Assembly: GCA_963801045.1 (NCBI GenBank)
Contig: CAWDDC010000004.1
Span: 558,001 to 622,000, forward strand
DNA length: 64,000 nt
Origin: JACCWP01 sp963801045
GTDB lineage: Bacteria > Actinomycetota > Actinomycetes > Propionibacteriales > Nocardioidaceae
Direction of reading: 5' to 3'
Below, one piece after another: positions 57,143 through 64,000 of the stretch. The first letter of the stretch is position 1. Every line of letters begins with the position of its first letter. Position numbers and translations under genes: made by a program. Below the pieces are notes generated by a model. That model was not told where the DNA came from and did not search any database. It worked only from the letters and a program-made list of their open reading frames with translations.

Positions 57143-59459
57143 GACGCACTCCTCCTCGAAGTGACTGCAGCGGGAGTCTAGGGCGCGTGTGACGACGCGC
57201 CTCCAGCCACTGGCGCAGCTGCGTCGCGGGCATCGGCCGGGCGTAGACGAATCCCTGGGCCATCCGCACACCGGCCCGGCGCAGGTGCTCGGCCACCTCC
57301 TCGGTCTCGACCCCTTCCGCCACGACCTCGATCGACAGCGTGCGGGCCAGGTCGACGACCGCGCGGACCAGCGCGAGGTCACGATCGTGCGGGCCGAGTC
57401 CGTCGGCGAAGAAGCGGTCCAGCTTGAGCACGGAGACCGGCAGCGTGCGCAGGTACGCGAGCGACGACCAGCCGGTGCCGAAGTCGTCGATCGCGCAGAC
57501 CACGCCCTGCGAGGCCAGCCGGTCGAGCGTGCTGCGCGCGCGGACGTCGATCAGGGACGACTCGGTGACCTCCACGCTGAGCAGCTCGGCCTCGGCGGCG
57601 AGGGTGTGGGTGAGCGCGTCGGCCGTGGACGGGTCCCGCAGCGCTGCGACGCTCAGGTTGACCGCGACCCGCAGGTCGAGGCCCTCTTCCCGCCACTGCC
57701 GGGCCTGGTCGGCCGCCTCGCGCACCACCCACGCCGTCAGCTCGGCGATCAGCCCGGTCTGCTCCGCGAGGCCGATGAACTCACCCGGCGGTACCAGCCC
57801 GCGCGAGGGCCGCCGCCACCGCACCAGCGCCTCCACCGAGCCGACGTCGCCCGACACCAGGTCGACGACCGGCTGGTAGTGCAGCTCCAGGGCGTCACCG
57901 CGGATGCCCGCCCGCAGCTCGGAGATCATCGCCAGCCGATCGCTGCTCGGGGAGTCGACGCCGGCGTCGTAGAGCGCCCAGCCGAGGCGCTCGGACTTGG
58001 CCCGGTACATCGCGACGTCGGCGTGCCGCATCAGGGTCGCGACCGTGGTGCCGTGATGGGGCGCCAGCGTGACGCCGATGCTCGCCGACAGCGACACCTC
58101 CAGCCCGTACAGCAGGAACGGCTCCTCGACGGCCGCCACCAGCCGCTGCAGGACGGTGTCGAGCCCCTCGTCGGTGAGCGGGCCGGGGACGCAGACGGCG
58201 AACTCGTCACCGCCGAGCCGGGCCACCGTGCCCCACTCGGAGCCCGCCTTGTGCAGCCGCTCGGCCAGCTGGGCCAGCAGCGAGTCGCCGACGGTGTGGC
58301 CGAGCGAGTCGTTGACGTCCTTGAACCCGTCGAGGTCGAGCAGCAGCAGTGCGGCCGTGCCCGCGCCGGCACTCGCGGCACGCGCCGCCTCCTCGATCCG
58401 CCGGTACAGCACCGACCGGTTGGGCAGTCCGGTGAGCGCGTCGTGGTTGGCCTGGTGCCGCAGCCGGTCCTCGACCTGGTGCCGACGGATGGCGGTGCTC
58501 AGCACGTGCCCGGCCTGCTGCAGGAACAGCAGGTCGCCGTCGGTGAACGCGTCCGGCCGGTCCGAGGCCGCGGCCAGCAGGCCCCAGATGCCGTTCTCGT
58601 CGAACACCGGCACCGACACGTCGCTCTCGATGCCCACCGAGTCGGTCGTGGGCGGCAGTCCGTCGGGGCGCAGCCGCGTCGGGTAGCGGGGGCTCGGCAC
58701 CCGGGCCGGTCTGGCGCTCACCAGCGACTCGTACAGCGCGGTGCCGACCAGGTCGGTGCGGGTCATCAGCAGCGTCTCGTCGCGGACGTCCTGCTCCGGC
58801 GAGAGCCCGGCCCGCAGCTCGAGCGTCTCGCCGTCGTCGAGCATCATCATCACGGCGACCCGGCCGACCTGGAACACGGTCTCGACCCACTGCACCGCCT
58901 CCGCGAGCAGCGTGTCCAGCGCGGCGCCGCCGAGCGCGAGCTGGCCGAGCTCGGCGACCGCCCGCTGCTGGGCCTCCCGGGCCTGCAGGTCCGCCGCCGA
59001 GGGCGCGTCGCCGACGTCGACGAGCTGCAGGGTCAGGCCGCCGTCGGACGGGGTCGCGCGGACGTCGAACCAGGTGCCGCTGGTCGCGTGCCGGTGCCGG
59101 AACGCGACCGGGTGGCTGCCGACCAGTACGCGGCGACAGGCGGTGGCGAACGCCGCGGTCGCGAAGGGCGGGGCATCGGTCAGCGGCCGGCCCAGCAGCT
59201 GGTCCCCGGGGACTCCGAGGACGGCACCGGCACCGGGATGGAGACTGGTGACGACGAGGTCGGGATCGAGTGTGACGAAGGCGTCGCCGAGGCTGTCGAG
59301 CATGAGCTCGTACCGCCGCACGGCCGCGGCGGGCGCGACCGCTTCCGGCTCGTCCACCGGGCCATGGTCGCTCAGCTCGGAAGCGGTGGGTCGGGTTCGT
59401 CGGAAGGTCCAACCGTTCGACCGTCGGACGACTCGGCCATCTGGCGACGAACCCGACAT
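57057..59459 (-). CDS. PAS-GAF-GGDEF-EAL cyclic-di-GMP signalling protein
   Basis: 800 aa, cytosolic. PAS (about 50-150), GAF (about 165-320), GGDEF (about 335-500; catalytic loop RLGGDEFAVC) and EAL (about 520-765; VEALVRW, DDFGTGWSSLAYLR, EVVAEGVET). Both output domains keep key catalytic residues, so it may make, break or switch between making and breaking c-di-GMP. Start ATG 59459 lies seven bases after the MerR stop; longer readings overlap MerR. The natural end should be just after QLRQWLEARR, but the open frame runs 86 bases into accA and its last 35 residues are Arg/Gly-rich, so a missed stop or base error near 57185 is possible. Confidence 0.9.
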   Translation of the reverse strand: MSGSSPDGRVVRRSNGWTFRRTRPTASELSDHGPVDEPEAVAPAAAVRRYELMLDSLGDAFVTLDPDLVVTSLHPGAGAVLGVPGDQLLGRPLTDAPPFATAAFATACRRVLVGSHPVAFRHRHATSGTWFDVRATPSDGGLTLQLVDVGDAPSAADLQAREAQQRAVAELGQLALGGAALDTLLAEAVQWVETVFQVGRVAVMMMLDDGETLELRAGLSPEQDVRDETLLMTRTDLVGTALYESLVSARPARVPSPRYPTRLRPDGLPPTTDSVGIESDVSVPVFDENGIWGLLAAASDRPDAFTDGDLLFLQQAGHVLSTAIRRHQVEDRLRHQANHDALTGLPNRSVLYRRIEEAARAASAGAGTAALLLLDLDGFKDVNDSLGHTVGDSLLAQLAERLHKAGSEWGTVARLGGDEFAVCVPGPLTDEGLDTVLQRLVAAVEEPFLLYGLEVSLSASIGVTLAPHHGTTVATLMRHADVAMYRAKSERLGWALYDAGVDSPSSDRLAMISELRAGIRGDALELHYQPVVDLVSGDVGSVEALVRWRRPSRGLVPPGEFIGLAEQTGLIAELTAWVVREAADQARQWREEGLDLRVAVNLSVAALRDPSTADALTHTLAAEAELLSVEVTESSLIDVRARSTLDRLASQGVVCAIDDFGTGWSSLAYLRTLPVSVLKLDRFFADGLGPHDRDLALVRAVVDLARTLSIEVVAEGVETEEVAEHLRRAGVRMAQGFVYARPMPATQLRQWLEARRHTRPRLPLQSLRGGVRRGGKGPADRQGAGRQPRGDRGQDRPSLP

Positions 59460-59466
59460 CGGTCGG

Positions 59467-59856
59467 CTACCCGCCACGCTCCAGGGCCGCGAGGTCGTCG
59501 ACACAGCGCCGGGCGACCTCGTCGAGCTCTGCCAGCGTCTCGTCGATGTCGCGTCGGCGCTGCGCCAGCTCGGCCCGGCGGTCGGTGATCTGGTCGAGCA
59601 GGTAGCGCAGCTGCCCGGCCTCGCCCGGCTCGGCGTCGTACATGTCGACGATGGTGGTGATCTGCGCCAGCGAGAAGCCCAGCCGGCGCCCGCGCAGCAC
59701 CAGCGCCAGCCGGACCCGGTCGCGGGGGTGGAAGACCCGCAGCGTGCCGCGGCGCTCGGGCGTGACCAGGCCGCGGTCCTCGTAGAACCGGATGGTGCGC
59801 AGGGTGACCCCGAACTCCGCCGCGAGCTCGGTGATGGTCCAGGTGCGCTTGCCCAT
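59467..59856 (-). CDS. MerR-family regulator
   Basis: 129 aa. N-terminal MerR winged helix (TITELAAEFGVTLRTIRFYEDRGLVTPERRG), the recognition part, then a helix (about 75-125) that forms the antiparallel coiled-coil dimer. No cysteine metal site, so the signal is not an obvious metal. Start ATG 59856 (GTG 59871 is possible). It is divergent from an acyl-CoA dehydrogenase, with a dyad at 59872-59891 between them. MerR regulators in such places (for example LiuR types) control acyl-CoA and branched-chain amino-acid breakdown; assignment here is inference. Confidence 0.88.
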   Translation of the reverse strand: MGKRTWTITELAAEFGVTLRTIRFYEDRGLVTPERRGTLRVFHPRDRVRLALVLRGRRLGFSLAQITTIVDMYDAEPGEAGQLRYLLDQITDRRAELAQRRRDIDETLAELDEVARRCVDDLAALERGG

Positions 59857-59871
59857 CGCGCCGCCTCTCAC

Positions 59872-59891
59872 TTACCTTTACGTAAGCGTAA
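59872..59891. promoter_or_regulatory. MerR-type operator between regulator and acyl-CoA dehydrogenase
   Basis: A 20-bp dyad with 8 of 10 pairs matching: TTAC at the left end, TTACGTAA in the centre, GTAA at the right. Size and symmetry fit a MerR dimer. TTGCCC (59849-59854) and TTACCT (59872-59877), 17 bases apart, could be the -35 and -10 toward the dehydrogenase, making the site overlap its -10. Confidence 0.65.
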
Positions 59892-59914
59892 ACCACTCCC
59901 GGAGGTCGCCCGCC

Positions 59915-61084
59915 ATGACGCCGTTCGCCCTGTCCCGCGAGCACGAGGAGTTCCGGCGCTCGGTGCGCGCGTTCGCCGAGGAGCGGATCGCCCCGTACGC
60001 CGCCGAGTGGGACCGCAAGCACCACTTCCCCGTCGACGTGGTCCGGGCGATGGGCGAGCTGGGGCTGTTCGGGCTCACCGCGCCGGAGGCGTACGGCGGC
60101 GCCGACGGCGACTTCACCAGCCTCTGCGTCGCGATCGAGGAGCTCGGGCGGGTCGACCAGTCGATGGGCATCACCCTCGAGGCGGCGGTCGGGCTTGGGA
60201 TCACGCCGCTGCAGGCGTACGGCACCGACGAGCAGAAGCAGCGCTGGCTGCCCGACCTGGTGACCGGCCGCGCGCTGGCCGGCTTCGGGCTCACCGAGCC
60301 GGGGTCAGGGTCGGACGCCGGCGGGCTGCGGACCCGCGCGGACCTGCGCGACGGCCAGTGGGTCGTCAACGGGGCGAAGCAGTTCATCACCAACGCAGGC
60401 AGCGATCTGACGTCGCTGGTCACCGTCGCCGCACGCACCGGCGAGCGCGCCGACGGCAAGCCGGAGATCTCCGCCATCGTGGTGCCGAGCGAGACGCCGG
60501 GCTTCGTCGCCGAGCCGGCCTACGACAAGCTCGGCTGGCACGCCTCCGACACCCATCCGCTGACGTTCACCGACGCGGCGGTGCCCGAGGACCACCTGCT
60601 CGGCGAGCGGGGCCGCGGGTTCGCGCAGTTCCTGGCCACCCTGGACGACGGTCGGGTCGCCATCGCCGCGCTCGCGGTCGGCTGCCTGCAGGCGTGCCTG
60701 GAGATGAGCACGCGCTACGCCGGCGAGCGGACCACGTTCTCGGTCCCGATCGGCAGCAAGCAGGGAGTGGCCTTCCAGGTCAGCGACCTGGCCGTGATGA
60801 CGGAGGCAGCGCGCATGCTCACCTACAAGGCGGCCGCGATCAAGGACGCCGGCCGGCCGGCCGCCGAGTTCACCCAGGCTGCGGCGATCGCCAAGCTGTA
60901 CGCGACCGAGTCGGCGGTCAGCGCCACCCGGATCGCCACCCAGGTGTTCGGCGGCTACGGCTTCATGGAGGAGTACCCGGTGGCCCGGTTCTACCGCGAC
61001 GCCAAGGTGCTCGAGATCGGCGAGGGCACCAGCGAGGTGCAGCGGCTGGTCATCGCCCGGGGGCTCGGCCTGCCGGTGGAGTGA
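59915..61084 (+). CDS. Acyl-CoA dehydrogenase
   Basis: 389 aa FAD enzyme, normal for short/medium-chain or branched acyl-CoA dehydrogenases. FAD/substrate motifs: FGLTEPGSGSDAGG and QWVVNGAKQFITNAG. The catalytic base is Glu370 in IGEGTSEVQR; QVFGGYGFMEEYPVARFYRD is typical of the C-terminal domain. Start ATG 59915 follows GGAGGT. It passes electrons to ETF (etfBA at 0.8-2.6 kb). Chain length or substrate cannot be fixed; the divergent MerR regulator and dyad suggest inducible control, perhaps in branched-chain or fatty-acid breakdown. Confidence 0.95.
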   Translation: MTPFALSREHEEFRRSVRAFAEERIAPYAAEWDRKHHFPVDVVRAMGELGLFGLTAPEAYGGADGDFTSLCVAIEELGRVDQSMGITLEAAVGLGITPLQAYGTDEQKQRWLPDLVTGRALAGFGLTEPGSGSDAGGLRTRADLRDGQWVVNGAKQFITNAGSDLTSLVTVAARTGERADGKPEISAIVVPSETPGFVAEPAYDKLGWHASDTHPLTFTDAAVPEDHLLGERGRGFAQFLATLDDGRVAIAALAVGCLQACLEMSTRYAGERTTFSVPIGSKQGVAFQVSDLAVMTEAARMLTYKAAAIKDAGRPAAEFTQAAAIAKLYATESAVSATRIATQVFGGYGFMEEYPVARFYRDAKVLEIGEGTSEVQRLVIARGLGLPVE

Positions 61085-61136
61085 CCACGGCGGTCGACGA
61101 GCGATGTTCGCACCCGCGAAGCACGCTTAGCGATGG

Positions 61137-61142
61137 TAAATT
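61137..61142 (+). promoter_or_regulatory. -10-like hexamer for the leaderless HTH gene
   Basis: TAAATT ends seven bases before GTG 61150 with no ribosome site. This is the closest of the leaderless boxes here to the TATAAT consensus. Confidence 0.55.
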
Positions 61143-61149
61143 CGGCATC

Positions 61150-61680
61150 GTGGCGGCGGAGACCCTGGAGCGCAACAAGGCCGAGCAGGAGCGCCTGTAC
61201 GGCTCGACCCTCGCGGACCTGCTGAGCCAGGTCTCGCAGGCCCTCGGCATCAGCCAGGCGAAGGTCGCCGACGTGCTCGGCATCTCGGCGCCGATGCTCA
61301 GCCAGCTCAAGAGCGGGCAGCGGATCAAGATCGGCAACCCGGCGGCCGTGCAGCGGCTGCAGTCGCTGGTCGAGCTCGCCGACGCGGTCCAGGCGGGCCG
61401 GGTGTCGGTGGGCGACGCGGTGGCCGACCTGGACCGCACCGGGCGGATGAGCGGGGTGCTGAGCCGCTCGACGACGGGGCTGACCCCGCCGGAGCAGCGC
61501 GGCGACGACGGCACCGAGCACGTCCAGGCGCTGCTGCGCGCGGTCGCCTCCGCGCAGGAGCTGCTCGATGCCGCCGCCCGGCTCGAGCCCGACTTCCCGG
61601 CGATCGCCGAGGTGCTGTCCCTCTACGGCGCCGGTCGCACCGACCAGGCCCGCGCCCACTACCAGCGCGTCCACCCCTGA
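61150..61680 (+). CDS. HTH (Cro/CI-like) DNA-binding protein
   Basis: 176 aa. The helix-turn-helix is at about 30-60 (SQALGISQAKVADVLGISAPMLSQLKSG), after a charged N-terminal helix (ERNKAEQERLYG). The rest is helical and acidic with no known ligand domain. GTG 61150 is chosen for the TAAATT box seven bases upstream. It lies five bases before a Ser/Thr kinase gene, so the two are cotranscribed and it may be a kinase target. Target genes are unknown. Confidence 0.82.
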   Translation: MAAETLERNKAEQERLYGSTLADLLSQVSQALGISQAKVADVLGISAPMLSQLKSGQRIKIGNPAAVQRLQSLVELADAVQAGRVSVGDAVADLDRTGRMSGVLSRSTTGLTPPEQRGDDGTEHVQALLRAVASAQELLDAAARLEPDFPAIAEVLSLYGAGRTDQARAHYQRVHP

Positions 61681-61685
61681 CCCCC

Positions 61686-62720
61686 ATGGGCGAGGTCTTC
61701 GCCGGCCGCTACGAGCTGGTCGACCCGCTCGGCGCGGGCGGGATGGGCACGGTGTGGCGCACGTGGGACCACCGGCGCGGCCAGTACGTCGCGGCGAAGC
61801 TGATGCGCCAGTCCGACGCCAGCGCGCTGATCCGGTTCGTCCGCGAGCAGTCGTTCCGGGTCGCGCACCCGCACGTGGTGGCGCCGGACAGCTGGGCCGG
61901 CTCCGACGAGCAGGTGCTGCTCGCGATGCCGATCGTGCGGGGCGGATCGGTCTCGATGCTGCTGAAGGACTTCGGCACCCTGCCGGCCGACTGGGCGGCC
62001 GTGCTGACGAGCCAGCTGCTGGAGGCGCTGGAGGCCGTGCACACGGCCGGTCTGGTGCACCGCGACGTCAAGCCCGGCAACCTGCTCCTGCACCCGACCG
62101 GCCGCGCCCGCCCGTACCTGCTGCTGTCCGACTTCGGCATCGCAGCCGGCGTCGGTGAGCCCCGGCTCACCCGCGCCAGCGCGGTCGTGGGGACGCCCGG
62201 CTACCTCGCCCCCGAGCAGCTCGCCGGTGCCGATCCCGACCCGCGCCAGGACCTCTACAGCTGTGGCGTCGTGCTGCACGAGATGCTCACCGGGATCCGT
62301 CCCGCCCACCGGGTGGACGAGCGCGGGTTCGACGACGTGACCGGTCCGCTGCACGACGTGGTCCGGACGCTGACCGCCCGTCAGCCCCGTGGCCGGCCGC
62401 AGACGGCCGCCGAGGCGCGCCGGCTGCTGGTCGGCACCGGCCTGCTCGACGGGCCCGACCCGGCGGCGGCCGACGTCGAGGTCTTCGACCACCTGCCGGC
62501 ACTGCCGGCCGGGTGGGGGCCGGCGGGCAAGGTGTCGGCGGAGCCGGCGACCCCCGCTCCGGTGACCCCCGCTCCGGTGGCGCCCGCGGTGTCGCCCCCC
62601 GGGTGGAGCACCCGCGGGCAGCCGGAGCGGAACCGCGCGCTGCCGTGGTCGGCCATCGCCCTCGGACTGCTCGGCGCCGTGCTGCTGGCGGCGGCGCTCG
62701 TGACCGCCGTGCGCGGTTGA
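61686..62720 (+). CDS. Membrane-anchored Ser/Thr protein kinase
   Basis: 344 aa Hanks-type kinase. Gly loop GAGGMG (17-22), ATP Lys38 in VAAKLM, catalytic loop VHRDVKPGN with Asp127, DFG at 149-151 and GTPGYLAPE (169-177). After the kinase domain (to about 255), a Pro/Ala linker leads to one membrane helix (about 322-341) and almost no outside part, so it has no PASTA or other sensor. It shares an operon with the HTH gene. It is convergent with the membrane-anchored protein at 62734. Confidence 0.94.
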   Translation: MGEVFAGRYELVDPLGAGGMGTVWRTWDHRRGQYVAAKLMRQSDASALIRFVREQSFRVAHPHVVAPDSWAGSDEQVLLAMPIVRGGSVSMLLKDFGTLPADWAAVLTSQLLEALEAVHTAGLVHRDVKPGNLLLHPTGRARPYLLLSDFGIAAGVGEPRLTRASAVVGTPGYLAPEQLAGADPDPRQDLYSCGVVLHEMLTGIRPAHRVDERGFDDVTGPLHDVVRTLTARQPRGRPQTAAEARRLLVGTGLLDGPDPAAADVEVFDHLPALPAGWGPAGKVSAEPATPAPVTPAPVAPAVSPPGWSTRGQPERNRALPWSAIALGLLGAVLLAAALVTAVRG

Positions 62721-62733
62721 GGACGGGCGTGCC

Positions 62734-64000
62734 TCAGCCCCGGCGGCGGGACCGTACGACGAGCAGGGCCGCACCGCCGAGGGCGGCCACGCCCGCGCCG
62801 GCGAGGCCCACCGGGACCAGCACGTCGGCGGACCCGTCGTCGGCCTGTTCGCCGGACCCGCCCGCCTGAGCGTCGTCGCCGTCCGGGTTGTCGGTCGGCG
62901 AGTCGGTGGGCGAGCCGGTGGGGCGGACGGCGAGGTCGTCCGGCTGCCCGCCCACGTAGGCAGGTCCGCTGTCGGGCGTCCCGTCGACCTGCAGCCGCAT
63001 GCCGTATTCCAGCGGCTGGCCGGCCGCACCGGGTTCGCCGGCCACCGACACCTCGACCGCGTACGTGCCGGGCACCGTCGCACCCAGCAGACTGCTGTAG
63101 CCGCGATTGAGGTAGCGGACCTCGTAGGTGGAGCCCTCCATCGTCGCCGGCGAGGTACCCACGATGGTCTGGCGGCTCCCGAACAGCGCGCTGGCCGGCC
63201 GCCGGGTGGACCCGTACAGCTCGAGGTGGGCGACGGACGCCTCGGCGTCGTCCGTGCGCAGCCGGGGGAAGGTGAGCGCCGCCTGCAGCCGCTCTCCCCA
63301 CTCGAGCTCGACGAGGTACAGCTGGGTCTCGCCGGGGACCACGTCGCTGCTGTAGTCGCCCGGCTCGAGCAGGGGCGCGTCGTCGAACGACGTGCCGCCG
63401 ACCACGTCGGTGCCCGTGCCGGCCCGCGGGTGCCGCACCGTGATCTCCTGGTCGTCGGCCGCTTCCGGCAACCCGGCGGTCCCCTCGACGGGCGGCTCCT
63501 CGACGACGTACAGGCTCAGCGGGACCTCCTGCTCGCCGGCGAGGGCGCCGTCGGCGGTGCCGCGTCGCACCGTGACCACCACCCGGTCACCGGCCAGGCA
63601 GGCGCGGGGCTGGTCCAGCAGGGTGTCCGGCCCCACGAGCACACCGGCGCTGGTGAGCTCCCGCCAGTCGAGCTGCTGGAACGCCTGCTCCTCGTCGCAC
63701 TCCGCGCCTGGCCCCGACCCGGTGTCGGCCCGGGCTTGCACCGTGATCGCCTCCTGGTCGCCACCCTCGCCGAGGATCGAGGCGGAGACGTGCAGGGTGG
63801 AGCCCGGGACGGCCCGCTCGACGAGGTACGTCCGGCGGCCGGTCTCGTCGCCGAGCTCGCCCAGCGTGTCGACCCAGGCTCCCGCGCCGATGGTCGGCGT
63901 GTCCTCGTCGAGCTCCGAGGTCCCCTCGACCGGCGTGCCCTGGAATCCGAACGGCCGTGCCGCCCGGTCGCTGGAGCGCGTGAGGCTGGCCCGGAGCCCG
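62734..64000 (-). CDS. Surface protein with C-terminal membrane anchor, cut by window end
   Basis: The frame is open from its stop at 62734 to the window edge, so at least 422 residues are seen and the N-terminus lies outside. The C-terminus is an acidic Pro/Ser/Thr/Asp linker, a hydrophobic helix (VPVGLAGAGVAALGGAALLVV) and SRRRG, so it is anchored with the bulk outside. The visible ectodomain shows two similar halves: G-T-P-V-E-G-T-S near the window edge and V-E-G-T-A-G-L-P further on, each followed by beta-rich segments with LEPGDYSSDVVPGET and VPGTYAVEVSVAG. Possibly a tandem-domain surface protein. I do not recognise the family. Confidence 0.7.
   Translation of the reverse strand, partial: GLRASLTRSSDRAARPFGFQGTPVEGTSELDEDTPTIGAGAWVDTLGELGDETGRRTYLVERAVPGSTLHVSASILGEGGDQEAITVQARADTGSGPGAECDEEQAFQQLDWRELTSAGVLVGPDTLLDQPRACLAGDRVVVTVRRGTADGALAGEQEVPLSLYVVEEPPVEGTAGLPEAADDQEITVRHPRAGTGTDVVGGTSFDDAPLLEPGDYSSDVVPGETQLYLVELEWGERLQAALTFPRLRTDDAEASVAHLELYGSTRRPASALFGSRQTIVGTSPATMEGSTYEVRYLNRGYSSLLGATVPGTYAVEVSVAGEPGAAGQPLEYGMRLQVDGTPDSGPAYVGGQPDDLAVRPTGSPTDSPTDNPDGDDAQAGGSGEQADDGSADVLVPVGLAGAGVAALGGAALLVVRSRRRG

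Overview
The window is very GC-rich DNA from an actinobacterium. Several features support this: frequent GTG starts, operons held together by 4-base stop/start overlaps (ATGA, GTGA), a twin-arginine lipoprotein, two-subunit methylmalonyl-CoA mutase with its MeaB chaperone, a fused biotin carboxylase/BCCP acyl-CoA carboxylase subunit, and many genes that look leaderless (a -10-like hexamer 6-8 nt before the start codon). The gene content fits Nocardioides-like Propionibacteriales, but I cannot fix the genus from the sequence. There are about 50 genes and no tRNA, rRNA, CRISPR array, transposase, phage gene or origin that I can see. No gene-free stretch exceeds 300 bases.

Layout. 1-2.6 kb: end of a GcvT-like demethylase and etfBA. 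2.6-4.6 kb: small membrane and secreted proteins and a tandem GNAT. 4.7-16.6 kb: a divergent galactoside regulon. One arm is beta-galactosidase, DeoR repressor and galactokinase. The other is a sugar ABC importer, alpha-galactosidase, aldose epimerase, KDPGal-type aldolase and a PfkB sugar-acid kinase. 16.6-22.2 kb: a 10-bp tandem repeat, a CNNM/CorC-like protein, trpS, a 2H phosphoesterase, a YihY/BrkB protein and a threonine-dehydratase-like gene. 22.2-27.2 kb: meaB, mutB, mutA. 27.2-36.6 kb: an M20 amidohydrolase, then a nucleoside uptake and salvage operon (BMP lipoprotein, ATPase, two permeases, cdd, a P450, deoA). 36.7-45.8 kb: an ArsR-SRPBCC regulator, MaoC, a CDF transporter, deoC with two ALDH genes, a PH-domain protein, a phosphohexomutase-type enzyme, PNP and GGCT. 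45.8-50.3 kb: an LpdA-like flavoprotein, a PGRP amidase and a SpoIID protein. 50.3-59.9 kb: pyruvate carboxylase, a novel triple-repeat membrane protein, an acyl-CoA carboxylase, a GGDEF/EAL protein and a MerR regulator. 59.9-64 kb: an acyl-CoA dehydrogenase, then an HTH protein, a Ser/Thr kinase and a membrane-anchored protein cut by the window edge.

How the genes fit together. The 28.6-45.3 kb genes form a near-complete nucleoside salvage route. Nucleosides are imported, deaminated (Cdd) and phosphorolysed (DeoA, PNP). The pentose-1-phosphate is then probably isomerised (mutase) and split by DeoC to acetaldehyde, which the ALDH oxidises. MutAB/MeaB, pyruvate carboxylase and the acyl-CoA carboxylase form a propionate/anaplerotic set.

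Quality warning. Genes at 0.6, 2.0, 21.8 and 23.0 kb each carry one frame break, and the nucleoside transporter genes (28.8-31.9 kb) carry about 17, nearly all of them single-base gains. This looks more like local sequence error than natural decay. Affected genes are marked as pseudogene, with the corrected reading described.

Best candidates for something new: the triple-repeat two-cysteine membrane protein (53.7-55.2 kb), the ALDH-like protein with no catalytic residues (38.9-39.8 kb), the P450 inside the nucleoside operon, the leaderless in-frame upstream ORF before the CNNM gene, and the compact regulatory sites at 8.7, 36.6, 42.1 and 59.9 kb.
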